A stretch of DNA of 64,000 nucleotides from CAZIOH01 sp964540815 (lineage in GTDB: Bacteria; Myxococcota_A; Polyangia; Fen-1088). Location: contig CAZIOH010000006.1 in the NCBI GenBank assembly GCA_964540815.1, positions 54,750-118,749 on the forward strand. The letters run 5' to 3'. Shown piece by piece: positions 18,262 through 26,827 of this stretch. The notes beneath the pieces are model-generated. The model made no database searches. It had not been told where the DNA came from and was given only the letters and a program-made list of their open reading frames with translations. Both the position numbers and the translations under genes were made by a program. Numbering within the stretch: position 1 is the stretch's first letter; each line of letters starts with the position of its first letter.

Positions 18262-19128
18262 ATGGACACGAGAGATTACTTTTCGGAGCAGGGGATGCCG
18301 GAGCCAGAGGATCCCGCCTGCGCCGTCGTCAAGAGCCTGGCCGGTCAGAAGGCCATCGTGACGGGCGCGAACTCCGGCATCGGCCGGGCGGTGGCGGTGG
18401 CGCTCGGCCACGCCGGCGCCGACGTGGTGGTGAACTACGTCTCGCGCGAGGAGGAGGCGGCCAAGGTCGTCGAGGAGATTCGCAGGTGCGGGGCCAAGGC
18501 CTTCGCCCACCGCGCCGACGTCAGCAGCGAGGCCGACGTGCAGGGCATGTTCGCGCGGGCCGTGGAGACCTTCGGCGCGGTCGACATCGTGGTGAACAAC
18601 GCCGGATTGCAGAAGGACGCGCCGTTCGACGAGCTCACGCTGGCGGCCTGGGACCTGGTCATGAACGTGAACCTCAAGGGGCAGTTCCTGTGCGCGCGCG
18701 AGGCGGTGCGGGCGTTCAAGCGTCAGGGCGTCCGCAAGGAGATCTCGTCCTCGGCCGGCAAGATCCTGTGCGTGAGCTCGGTTCACGACGTCATCCCATG
18801 GGCCGGACACGTGAACTATGCCGCCTCGAAGGGCGGGGTGATGATGATGATGAAGTCCATCGCCCAGGAGGTCGCACCCCACCGGATCCGCGTCAACAGC
18901 ATCTCGCCAGGGGCTGTGCGCACGCCCATCAACGTCGAGGCCTGGAACAACCGCGAGGCCTACAACGCCCTCATGAAGCTGATCCCGTACAAGCGCATCG
19001 GCGAGCCCGCGGAGATCGGCCGCGCGGCGGTGTGGCTCGCCTCCGACCAGTCCGACTACGTCACCGGCGCCACCATCTACGTCGACGGAGGCATGACCCT
19101 CTACCCCGGGTTCGAGACGGGCGGGTAA
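18262..19128 (+). CDS. Short-chain dehydrogenase/reductase, glucose 1-dehydrogenase-like
   Basis: A 288-residue classical SDR. It shows the cofactor motif TGANSGIGRA, the structural NNAG motif, catalytic Ser in LCVSSVHD and the YxxxK pair in YAASKGG, and ends with the usual VTGATIYVDGGMTLYP. A 30-residue N-terminal extension (YFSEQGMPEPEDP) precedes the Rossmann fold, as in the general-stress/glucose-dehydrogenase-like branch. ATG 18262 is selected because GGAGGAG lies just upstream. A run of five Met codons (VMMMMMKS region) is encoded by an ATG repeat at 18838-18855. Being 60 bases after the debranching enzyme suggests the same operon; glucose or a related sugar is a guess at substrate. Confidence 0.82.
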   Translation: MDTRDYFSEQGMPEPEDPACAVVKSLAGQKAIVTGANSGIGRAVAVALGHAGADVVVNYVSREEEAAKVVEEIRRCGAKAFAHRADVSSEADVQGMFARAVETFGAVDIVVNNAGLQKDAPFDELTLAAWDLVMNVNLKGQFLCAREAVRAFKRQGVRKEISSSAGKILCVSSVHDVIPWAGHVNYAASKGGVMMMMKSIAQEVAPHRIRVNSISPGAVRTPINVEAWNNREAYNALMKLIPYKRIGEPAEIGRAAVWLASDQSDYVTGATIYVDGGMTLYPGFETGG

Positions 19129-19155
19129 TGGACGCGCCTTCGGCGCTCGCGGGAA

Positions 19156-19172
19156 GGGGAGGACCCCTCCCC
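19156..19172 (+). terminator. GC-rich stem-loop after the SDR gene
   Basis: GGGGAGG, loop ACC, CCTCCCC: a 7-bp perfect stem beginning 27 bases after the SDR stop. There is no T-tract, so termination is only suggested. Confidence 0.35.
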
Positions 19173-19273
19173 GCGGGCCCCTCCCGGGGACGACGAGAGG
19201 CGGGTCCGGATCTGCTTCGCTGGTGCTGTCTCCGGTTGGCAAAGCCAACCTCCGATCAACCGAATGGAGGACG

Positions 19274-19397
19274 CGGCAGCGAGCCACGTCCCCGATTCAA
19301 TCGCCGCGCGGGGACATGCGAGCGGCGGCGAGCCACGTCCCCGATTCAATCGCCACGGGGCCACGTGCGAGCGGCAGCGAGCCACATCCCCGATCCA
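19274..19397. repeat. 49-bp tandem repeat, about 2.5 copies
   Basis: Copies begin at 19274, 19323 and 19372 (third partial), spaced exactly 49 bases. The shared core reads GCGAGCCACGTCCCCGATTC followed by AATCGCC. The first copy carries GTCCCC and GGGGAC, and the second CCCCG and CGGGG, about 12-16 bases apart, so each unit can fold into a stem-loop. It lies in the 338-bp gap between the SDR and TolC genes, where I see no gene. It looks like a small intergenic REP-like or attenuator-like element. Confidence 0.7.
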
Positions 19398-19466
19398 TGC
19401 AAGGGCAGTTGTCCTTCCGCGGCTCGCCAAAAGAGTTTCTCGGCCTGCCGAGGTAGATTCGGACCC

Positions 19467-20855
19467 ATGCGCTCCTCATCCCTGCGGCGGACCCGCACTG
19501 CCGTCGTCACCGTCTCGTGCGTCGCCGTGGCGGCCGTCGGGCTCCACGCCGCGCGACCTTCCCCCGCGCGGGCGCAGGCGACGGGCGAGGCGCTGACCTG
19601 GGCGGAGGCCCGGGCCGCGGCCGAGCGTCGCGCCCCCGAGCGGGCGCTGGCCGCGCGCCGTGCCGCGCTCGCCGAGACCGACGTCGCGATCGCCCGCGCG
19701 CTCCCCAACCCGACCTTCACCGTCACCACATCCCGGCTCACCGCTCGCCTCGCGACCGGCGTGAGCCTGCCCATGCCGCTGTTCGGGCAGCGCCACCTCG
19801 CGACCGTGGTCGCGCGCGCCGACGTCGACACGGCTCTGCGGGAATCCGCGCTCGGACAAAGTGAGCTGAGATGGAATGCCACCATGGCCTGGATCGATGC
19901 CTGGGAGGCAGCGGCCCGGGCCCGGCTGGTCGCCCTCGCCGCGGCCGACGCCGACCGCTTGCTGGAGATCGCTCGCGCGCGCTTCGAGGCCGGCAGCGCC
20001 CCGCGCCTCGACGTGGTGCGCGCGACCGCCGACCGGGCGCGGTCCCACGCCGAGGCCGAGGGGGCGGGGCCGCTCGTGACGGCGGCGGCGGCCCACCTTG
20101 CGGTCTGGGTCGGGGCGGACCCGATCGCCCCGCCCCGGGTGGTGGGCGAGCCCGGCGTTCCGGCCGCGCTGCCGGACCTGGCGGTCCTGGTCGAGGCCCT
20201 CGCGCTCTCCCACCCGGCGCTCGAGCGCGACCGCGCGGAGGAGCGCGCCGCCACCGCCCGCGCCGATCTCGAGCGGCGGTTGCGTCTTCCGGTGGTCAGC
20301 GCGGATGTGATGGTGAGCCAGTGGGATCCGACCACCCCCGGGACCGACGTCCTCGCGGGCGCGTCCTTCGAGTTGCCAATCCTTGACCAGCGCGCGGGCA
20401 GCATCGCGCACGCCGAGCGCCAGCGCGACGTGTTCGCCGCCGCGCGCGCGCTCGATGACGCCCATCTGAGGGCCGACCTGGTGGACGCCTACCACCGGAC
20501 CCGCTCGGGCGCGGGCCGGGCCCGCGAGATCGGGAGGTCGGCCTTGCCGGCCAGCGAGGAGGCGCGGGCCCTCACCGAGGAGAGCTACCGCGCGGGACGC
20601 GCGGATCTTTTGCGGGTCCTCGATGCGCAGCGGGCGGTCCTCGAGTTGCGTCTCGCGGAGCGCGAGGCCATCGGGGCCTGGGCCCGGGCCTTCGCGGATC
20701 TCGAGCGCGCCGTCGGCGCCGCTCTTCCCCAGGGTGCGTCCGATTCTCCGCCTTCGCCTTCGCCGTCGTCGTCGTCGTCGTCTCCTCCTCCTCCTCCTCC
20801 GCCTTGGCCTCCGGGTCCGTCCCCGCTCATGCAAACGGCCCATGCGGTTCGTTGA
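19467..20855 (+). CDS. TolC-family outer-membrane efflux protein
   Basis: A 462-residue protein with an Arg-rich signal peptide (start ATG 19467, cleavage probably after the ARAQA region). It has the two-fold repeated long-helix pattern of TolC/CusC-type channels: LTWAEARAAAERRAPE at the start of the first repeat and a matching helical hairpin in the second half ending in ESYRAGRADLLRVLDAQRAVLELRLAEREA. The protein would form the outer-membrane duct of the tripartite pump encoded by this gene and the next two. Its last about 40 residues are a low-complexity Ser/Pro tail encoded by TCG and CCT triplet runs. The stop lies 14 bases inside the next gene, so translation is coupled. Confidence 0.88.
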   Translation: MRSSSLRRTRTAVVTVSCVAVAAVGLHAARPSPARAQATGEALTWAEARAAAERRAPERALAARRAALAETDVAIARALPNPTFTVTTSRLTARLATGVSLPMPLFGQRHLATVVARADVDTALRESALGQSELRWNATMAWIDAWEAAARARLVALAAADADRLLEIARARFEAGSAPRLDVVRATADRARSHAEAEGAGPLVTAAAAHLAVWVGADPIAPPRVVGEPGVPAALPDLAVLVEALALSHPALERDRAEERAATARADLERRLRLPVVSADVMVSQWDPTTPGTDVLAGASFELPILDQRAGSIAHAERQRDVFAAARALDDAHLRADLVDAYHRTRSGAGRAREIGRSALPASEEARALTEESYRAGRADLLRVLDAQRAVLELRLAEREAIGAWARAFADLERAVGAALPQGASDSPPSPSPSSSSSSPPPPPPPWPPGPSPLMQTAHAVR

Positions 20856-22071
20856 CGGGATGGGCGGCCCCGCGCTGGTCTTCATCGCTCTCGTCTTCGT
20901 GCTCGCGGGGCAGGGCTGCCACCGCCCGACGCCAGCGGCCGCCTCTGCGTCCGAGGCGGCCGACGAGGGCGACGCCCCGGCGGGGCCGAAGCGCGTGCGC
21001 TGCGCTCCCATCGAGGAGCGCACCGTGCGCGACGTGCTCGAGGTTCACGGGGCGCTCGCACCCCTGCCCGATCGCGACGCGCAGATCGCCGGGCAGACCG
21101 CGGGGCGCCTCCTGCGGGTGCTCGTGCGCGAGGGTGAGCGGGTCGTCCGCGGGCAGCCGCTGGCGCAGATCGACGCCGCCGCCCTGCGCGACCAGGTGAC
21201 CCAGGCCGGCGCCCAGCTGGCCAAGGCCCGCGCGGAGAGCCACCTCGCCGTCACCAGCCGCGACCGCGTCGCGCGGGTCTTCGAGCGCGGGATCGCCGCG
21301 CGCCAGGAGCTCGACGACGCCGAAGGTCGGGTCGCCACCACCTCCGCGAGCGAGGCCGAGGCACGGGCGTCGAGCGAGATGGCGCGTCGCCAGCTCGAGC
21401 GCACCACCGTCCGGGCCCCCCTGTCGGGCGTGGTGCTGCACGTGTTTCGCAAGTCCGGCGAGCTCGTCGACGGCACGCCCGCCACGCCCATCCTCGAGGT
21501 GGGCGATCCGTCGGCGCTGGAGCTGGTCGGCACCGCCACCGCCTTCGCGCTGGTCCACATCCAGCCTGGTGACGTCGCGCGGATCGAGGTGCCGGCCCTG
21601 CCGTCCTTTCCGTTCGCGGGCGTGGTGGCCGCGGTCTCGCCCGCGGTCGATCGCGCGACCGGGCTCGGGACCGTCCGCGTGACCCTTGCGGGCGGTGGCA
21701 AGGTCACCCCGCCGGTCGGGCTCACCGCCACCGCGCGGGTGGAGGTTGGGCAGCCGCGCCGCGCGGTGGTGGTCCCCACGGCGGCGCTGCGCGCCGCCAT
21801 CGGACCCCGCGCCGAGCTGGTCATCTGCGGCACCGATCGCCATGCCCACGTGGTCGGGGTGGTCCGCGCCGGGCTCGGCCACACCACCACCACCACCACC
21901 ACCACGGCCACCGACCCCGTATCCGCCGCGGCCACCGCCGACGGATTCGCCGAGATCGGCTTCTCCGAGGACACGGGAGCCCGGACGGCCCGTCCGGGAG
22001 CGCTGGTGGCGGTCGAGCCGGTACTCGGGCTCCTCGAGGGCGACAGGCTCGAGATCACCACCCATGACTGA
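20842..22071 (+). CDS. Efflux periplasmic adaptor (HlyD/RND membrane-fusion protein)
   Basis: Up to 409 residues. A hydrophobic N-terminus ending in AGQGC (a weak lipobox) is followed by a barrel-sandwich/lipoyl half (GRLLRVLVREGERVVRGQPLAQID), a helical hairpin (about 110-170), the second lipoyl half (RTTVRAPLSGVVLHVF) and a beta-barrel domain (VEVGQPRRAVVVPTAAL). This is the order expected for the adaptor that joins an RND pump to TolC. The start may be ATG 20842, overlapping tolC by 14 bases, or ATG 20860. Near the C-terminus an ACC run encodes a stretch of eight Thr. The stop lies 8 bases inside the RND gene, so all three pump genes overlap. Confidence 0.87.
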   Translation: MRFVDGMGGPALVFIALVFVLAGQGCHRPTPAAASASEAADEGDAPAGPKRVRCAPIEERTVRDVLEVHGALAPLPDRDAQIAGQTAGRLLRVLVREGERVVRGQPLAQIDAAALRDQVTQAGAQLAKARAESHLAVTSRDRVARVFERGIAARQELDDAEGRVATTSASEAEARASSEMARRQLERTTVRAPLSGVVLHVFRKSGELVDGTPATPILEVGDPSALELVGTATAFALVHIQPGDVARIEVPALPSFPFAGVVAAVSPAVDRATGLGTVRVTLAGGGKVTPPVGLTATARVEVGQPRRAVVVPTAALRAAIGPRAELVICGTDRHAHVVGVVRAGLGHTTTTTTTTATDPVSAAATADGFAEIGFSEDTGARTARPGALVAVEPVLGLLEGDRLEITTHD

Positions 22072-25000
22072 GCCCGGCCCCAGCGCGCCCCGCGGGCCAC
22101 GCGGAACGCGCGGACCAGGCGTCGGACCAGACGGACAACAGGGGTGGGCGGCCCGCCACGCCTCCGTCATCGTCATCGCGACCCTGGCGCTGGCGGCGGG
22201 TGGGGTCTACGCCGGCACCCGCCTGCCGAGCGGGATCTACCCCGAGATCGAGTTCCCGCGCATCGTGGTCGTGGCCCACGAGCGCGACGTCCCCCCGGGC
22301 GAGGCCCAGAAATCCCTCACCCGCCCCCTCGAGAACGCGCTCGCCACCGTCATGGGCGTGGAGCGCATCCGGTCGCGCACCATCCGCGGGTCGGTCGAGA
22401 TGTCGCTGCAGTTCGCGCCCGGCACCGACATGTGGCGGGCCCTGCAGCTCACCGAGTCCCGGGTGGCCGAGGCGCGCGCCGATCTCCCGCCCACCACCGA
22501 GGTCAACGTCGAGCGCCTGACCACCACCTCCTTTCCGGTCGTGACCTTCAACCTGTCCGGCGACACCGTCGATCCGCGGCGCCTGCGAGAGCTCGCCGAC
22601 CTGGTGCTGCGCCCGGCCCTGTCGCGCATCCACGGCGTCGGGCGCATCGAGGTGCTGGGGGGCGACGTGCGCGAGGTCGAGATCGTGCTCGACCCCGACC
22701 GCCTCGCGGGCCTCGGCCTCCGTCCCACCGACGTGGTGGAGCGCGTGCGCTCCTCCACCGTGCTCCAGGCGGTGGGGCGCTTCGACGAGTCGCGCGCGCT
22801 CGTCACAGTGATGGCCTCCGCCGAGCCGCGCCGACTCGCCGATCTCGAGCGGGTCCCGGTCACCACCGCCCCGGATGGAACGCCGGTGCCGCTGTCGGCG
22901 GTGGCCCGCGTGTTCGAGGGGGCCGAGGACCGCACGCTGCGGGTGGGCGGACCGCGGGGCGAGACCGTGCTCGTCAGCGTGAGCCGCCTTCCCGGCGCCA
23001 GCACACCCGAGGTGGTGGAGCAGGCCGAGCGGCTGGCGGCCGAGGTCGCCGCTGGGTTCCCCGCGGGGGTGCGGCTCGAGCCGGTCTACGATCAGGCGGC
23101 GCTGGTGCGGGAGTCCATGCGCTCGGTGCGCGACGCCATCGGGCTCGGCATCGGGCTCTGTGTGCTGGTGATCGGCCTCTTCCTGCGGGACGTCCGCGCC
23201 GGGCTGATCGCCGCCGTGGCGGTGCCCCTGACGCTCGCCATCAGCCTGCTCGTGGCGGCGCTGTGCCGCCAGAGCCTGAACCTCATGTCGCTCGGCGGTC
23301 TGGCGGTGGCGATCGGGCTCGTCATCGACGATGCCATCGTGGTCGTCGAATCGATCGGGCGCCGCCTCGAGCAAGGCGATGCTCCGGGGGTGGCCGCCGT
23401 GACCGGACCGCGCGCGCTCTTCGCGGCTCTGGTCGGCACGACGCTGACGACGGTGGTGGTGCTCGTGCCGCTCGCGTGGCTGGCGGGGCTGGTCGGCGAG
23501 TTCTTCACGGCGCTGTCCGTGACGCTGGGCGCGGCGGTGATCCTGTCGCTCGGCATCTCGCTCACCCTGATTCCCTGGCTGTCCGGCCGCTGGCTGCGCC
23601 CGCTGCGGACGTCGCCCCGGCGCGCGGTGCTGGTGCCGGGGTACGTGTGGCTCCTGCGGCGCGGCCTGCGTCTCCCGGGGTTGCCGGCGCTCGCGGCGCT
23701 GGGCCTGCTCGGCCTGCTCGCGCTCGGGTGGGTGGCGGCGAGCCGGGTCCCGAGCGGCTTTCTGCCGACCATGGACGAAGGCGCCTTCGTGCTCGACTAC
23801 TTCCTGCCGGCCGGGACCTCCCTCACCGAGACCGATCGCGTGGCCCGCAAGATCGAGGGGGTGTTGCACGCCAACCCCGACGTCGAGACCTACTCGAGGC
23901 GCACCGGCGCGGAGCTCGGCCCCATCGCGGCGACCCAGGTCAGCCGGGGAGACTTCATGGTCCGCCTGAAGTCGGGACGGGCCGGCGACCACGACATCGA
24001 TCGGGTCATCGCCGCCGTCCGGGCGCGCGTGGCGGCCGAGGTCACCGAGGCGCGCACCGAGTTCGTGCAGGTGCTGCAGGACGTGCTCAACGATCTGGCC
24101 GGGATCCCGCGCCCGATCGAGGTCAAGGTCTTCGGCGACGACGACGCGGTCCTGCGGCGCGTGGCCCAGGAGATCACCCGTCGCGTCGCCGACGTGCCGG
24201 GTCTGGTCGATCTGTACCCCGGGTTCGAGGATGAATCCCCCGAGCTGCGCTTCCGCATCGACGCGGCGGAGGCCGCCCGCTTCGGCAAGACCGCGAGCGA
24301 CGTGGCCGCCGATCTCGAGACCAGCCTGCGCGGGACCAGCGCCGGGGTGTTCCGGCGATCGGCGGAGTCGAACCGCCCGCTCAACCTGCGCGTGCGCTAC
24401 CCGGACGCGATCCGGTTCGCGCCCGAGGCGGTGGCCAACCTCGCGTGGGCCTGGCCGAGCTCTGGCGCTGCCGGGGCGTCGCCGGCAGCGCCAGGCGGGC
24501 CGGCGGCGAGCGCCGCGACCGCGCGGATCCCGGTGTCGGTGGTGGCGCCGCTCGAGCGGGTGGGGGTGGCGACCGTGCTCCGCCGCGAGAACCTGCGCGG
24601 CGTCGTGGCGGTCACCGGCGATCACGAGGGCCGGGATCTCGGCGCGGTCGTGCGGGACATCCGGGCGCGCCTGCGCGGGCTGGCCTTGCCCGAGGGATAT
24701 CGGCTCGAGCTCGGGGGGCAGTACGAGAGCCAGCGGCAGACCACCTCGGAGCTGACGGTGGTGATAGGGTTCGGCCTCGTGGCGGTGCTCGTGGTCCTGG
24801 TCGCGCAGTTTCGTCGGGTGCGCCACGCGCTCCTGGTGCTCGGCACGGCACCCCTGGCCCTGGTAGGCGCGCTCGCCACGCTGTGGCTGTCGGGGGTGCC
24901 GCTGAACGCGTCGTCGCTGATGGGGTGCGTGCTGCTCGTGGGCCTGGTGGTCAAGAACGGTATCTTGCTGCTCGAGCAGTTCGAGCTCCTCGCCGCCGGT

Positions 25001-26365
25001 GGGCTGTCGGTGGAGGAGGCGCTGATCGAGGCGGGTGCGCGGCGCGTGCGGCCCATCTTGATGACCACCATCGCCACGCTGGCCGGACTCCTGCCGCTGG
25101 TGCTCGGACTCGGGGCGGGCTCCGAGATCCAGCGTCCGCTCGCGGTGGCGGTGATCGGCGGGCTCAGCCTGTCGACCATGGTCAGCCTGCTGGTCCTGCC
25201 GGTGCTGGTCCGCGTCGCATGGGCACGATCCGAGCGCGGGGTCAGGCTGCCGCCGTCATCGTCATCGCTGCTGGGGCTTGGGCTGGGGTTGGTCCTGGTC
25301 CTTCCCTTGATCGTGGGCGGATGCGTGCCTGGCTCGGGCGGGCACGTGGGGACCGGCACCGGCGGTGCCGGCGGCACTGGCGGCGCCGGCGTCGCGGGAC
25401 ATCCGTCGGTCGGCTCGGCCTCGGGCGGCGCGATGGGCGCCGTGTCCGGTGGCGGTGGCCGGATCCCCGGCGCCGATGCCGCCGCTGTCGATCTGGCCGC
25501 GGACACCCAAGCCGCTGCGGACGCGGGACCTTCCCCGCCCGAGGCCGGCTTCGATCGGGATGGAAACGGGAATGAGAGCGGGAATGGGGAGGGTGGCTCG
25601 GGCGGTGCCACGCTGCCCGGCTGGAGCCTGGTCTGGTCCGACGAGTTCTCCGTGGACGGTCCCCCCGATCCGGCGAGCTGGCAGTTCGAGACCGGCTTCG
25701 TCCGGAACATGGAGCTGCAGTGGTACCAGGCCCCGAACGCCGCCGTCGCGGGCGGAGTGCTGACCATCGAAGGGCGGCGTGAGCGGGTCCCGAACCCCGG
25801 ATACCAGGCGGGCAGCGCCGACTGGCGCACGAGCCGTGCGTTCGCCGACTACACCTCGTCGTCGATCACCACCGCCGGCAAGCGGACCTTCACCTACGGC
25901 CGCTTCGAGGCGCGTGCCCGCATCGACGTGCGCCAGGGCAGCTGGCCCGCCTTCTGGACGCTCGGTACGACCGGAGGCTGGCCCGGCGGCGGCGAGGTGG
26001 ACATCATGGAGTTCTACGCGAGCAAGGTCCTCGCCAACGTCTGCCGGCCGGCGGGCGGCACCTGCGCCTGGTCGAGCGGCATCCAGACGCTCGCCGACCT
26101 CGGGCCCGACTGGCCGAGCCAGTTCCACGTCTGGGCCATGGAGTGGGACGCCACCCGCATCGATCTCTTTCTCGACGGGAAATCCACCAACCACTTCGAC
26201 GTCGCCGGTGCCGTGGGGGCGGGCGTCGTCAACCCCTACGTCGCGCGGCCGGTCTACTTGCTCTTGAACCTGGCGCTCGGCGCCAACGGCGGCGATCCCG
26301 CCGGCACCACGTCTCCGCTGAAGTACGAGATCGACTACGTGCGGGTCTACCAGCGGACGCCCTGA
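22064..26365 (+). CDS. RND efflux transporter with an in-frame C-terminal GH16 glucanase domain
   Basis: A single 1433-residue frame. Residues about 20-1055 are a complete RND permease: the first helix, two large periplasmic loops, and two helix bundles with GLVIDDAIVVVESIGRR and GLVVKNGILLLEQFELL. Without a stop it continues through a short Ser-rich loop and an extra hydrophobic segment ending VGGC (Cys1087, a good lipobox), then a Gly/Thr linker and a GH16 domain (about 1180-1433) with the catalytic motif EVDIMEF (Glu1311, Asp1313, Glu1316). GH16 enzymes cleave beta-1,3/1,4-glucans or galactans. The junction looks like an RND gene joined to a secreted glucanase lipoprotein. Topology allows a true fusion (the added helix would place GH16 in the periplasm). 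An internal GTG (25202) could also start a separate lipoprotein, or an indel may have removed a stop. Substrate class of the pump is undecided. Confidence 0.8.
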   Translation: MTEPGPSAPRGPRGTRGPGVGPDGQQGWAARHASVIVIATLALAAGGVYAGTRLPSGIYPEIEFPRIVVVAHERDVPPGEAQKSLTRPLENALATVMGVERIRSRTIRGSVEMSLQFAPGTDMWRALQLTESRVAEARADLPPTTEVNVERLTTTSFPVVTFNLSGDTVDPRRLRELADLVLRPALSRIHGVGRIEVLGGDVREVEIVLDPDRLAGLGLRPTDVVERVRSSTVLQAVGRFDESRALVTVMASAEPRRLADLERVPVTTAPDGTPVPLSAVARVFEGAEDRTLRVGGPRGETVLVSVSRLPGASTPEVVEQAERLAAEVAAGFPAGVRLEPVYDQAALVRESMRSVRDAIGLGIGLCVLVIGLFLRDVRAGLIAAVAVPLTLAISLLVAALCRQSLNLMSLGGLAVAIGLVIDDAIVVVESIGRRLEQGDAPGVAAVTGPRALFAALVGTTLTTVVVLVPLAWLAGLVGEFFTALSVTLGAAVILSLGISLTLIPWLSGRWLRPLRTSPRRAVLVPGYVWLLRRGLRLPGLPALAALGLLGLLALGWVAASRVPSGFLPTMDEGAFVLDYFLPAGTSLTETDRVARKIEGVLHANPDVETYSRRTGAELGPIAATQVSRGDFMVRLKSGRAGDHDIDRVIAAVRARVAAEVTEARTEFVQVLQDVLNDLAGIPRPIEVKVFGDDDAVLRRVAQEITRRVADVPGLVDLYPGFEDESPELRFRIDAAEAARFGKTASDVAADLETSLRGTSAGVFRRSAESNRPLNLRVRYPDAIRFAPEAVANLAWAWPSSGAAGASPAAPGGPAASAATARIPVSVVAPLERVGVATVLRRENLRGVVAVTGDHEGRDLGAVVRDIRARLRGLALPEGYRLELGGQYESQRQTTSELTVVIGFGLVAVLVVLVAQFRRVRHALLVLGTAPLALVGALATLWLSGVPLNASSLMGCVLLVGLVVKNGILLLEQFELLAAGGLSVEEALIEAGARRVRPILMTTIATLAGLLPLVLGLGAGSEIQRPLAVAVIGGLSLSTMVSLLVLPVLVRVAWARSERGVRLPPSSSSLLGLGLGLVLVLPLIVGGCVPGSGGHVGTGTGGAGGTGGAGVAGHPSVGSASGGAMGAVSGGGGRIPGADAAAVDLAADTQAAADAGPSPPEAGFDRDGNGNESGNGEGGSGGATLPGWSLVWSDEFSVDGPPDPASWQFETGFVRNMELQWYQAPNAAVAGGVLTIEGRRERVPNPGYQAGSADWRTSRAFADYTSSSITTAGKRTFTYGRFEARARIDVRQGSWPAFWTLGTTGGWPGGGEVDIMEFYASKVLANVCRPAGGTCAWSSGIQTLADLGPDWPSQFHVWAMEWDATRIDLFLDGKSTNHFDVAGAVGAGVVNPYVARPVYLLLNLALGANGGDPAGTTSPLKYEIDYVRVYQRTP

Positions 26366-26385
26366 CGCCCGCGATTCTTCAGCAA

Positions 26386-26398
26386 CGACCTCTGGTCG
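26386..26398 (+). terminator. Small stem-loop after the efflux operon
   Basis: CGACC, loop TCT, GGTCG, followed by CTT, 21 bases after the stop of the RND/GH16 gene and before the convergent gfa gene. The stem is short and the call weak. Confidence 0.25.
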
Positions 26399-26422
26399 CT
26401 TCGGCGGTTATCTCCGGCCGCT

Positions 26423-26785
26423 TCAATACGACCGGCCGTCGTTGTGCTTGACCTCGAGCTTGTCGACCTCGATCCCCTCGAGGCAACGGGCGTTGATGGC
26501 CACCGTCGCGGTGCCGTCGCGACCGATGCCCCGCGCGAAGGACTTGACGCCGCAGGTTCCGCAGAAGAGGTGGTGGATGGCGTGCTTGTTGAACTGGTAG
26601 TCGGTGAGGGCGTCCTCGCCCGACAGCAGCTTGAACTGACTCGCCGGCACGAAGCTCAGCAAGGTTCCGGTCCGCCCACACATCGAGCAGTTGCAGGCCA
26701 TCACGGGCTTGGAGAGATCGAGCTCGGCCTCGTACCGGACACGCCCGCAGTGACAGCTCCCCACGTATGTCTTGAGTTCGCTCAT
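26423..26785 (-). CDS. GFA family (glutathione-dependent formaldehyde-activating-like) protein
   Basis: A 120-residue zinc-fold protein. The cysteine pattern is SCHCGRVRYEAE, ACNCSMCGRTG and FCGTCGVKSF, the arrangement of the Gfa/CENP-V-like fold that binds two zinc ions. Family members include S-(hydroxymethyl)glutathione synthase, but many short Gfa-like proteins have unknown substrates, so I do not assign that reaction. The start is ATG 26785. It is divergent from the methyltransferase gene across a 42-bp, unusually A+T-rich gap that must hold both promoters. No other formaldehyde-oxidation genes are next to it; a zinc alcohol dehydrogenase lies 20 kb away. Confidence 0.85.
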   Translation of the reverse strand: MSELKTYVGSCHCGRVRYEAELDLSKPVMACNCSMCGRTGTLLSFVPASQFKLLSGEDALTDYQFNKHAIHHLFCGTCGVKSFARGIGRDGTATVAINARCLEGIEVDKLEVKHNDGRSY

Positions 26786-26801
26786 GACGACAACGTAATA
26801 T
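26772..26801 (+). promoter_or_regulatory. Possible sigma-70-like promoter for the methyltransferase gene
   Basis: TTGAGT (26772-26777) and TAATAT (26796-26801) are 18 bases apart, with the -10 element 26 bases before ATG 26828. This is one of the very few A+T-rich patches in the window. The -35 element lies inside the start of gfa. Confidence 0.4.
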
Positions 26802-26827
26802 CAATTCATCCCACGCGCGAGGAGCAC

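Noticed and set aside
13070..19287. Two very long minus-strand frames opposite the glucosidase and debranching genes
   Set aside because: Both enzymes on the plus strand are complete and coupled; the antisense frames are composition artefacts and even run across the intergenic palindrome and repeats.
19274..19397. CRISPR-like array
   Set aside because: Copies are directly adjacent with a 49-bp period, there are no variable spacers, only about 2.5 copies, and no cas genes.
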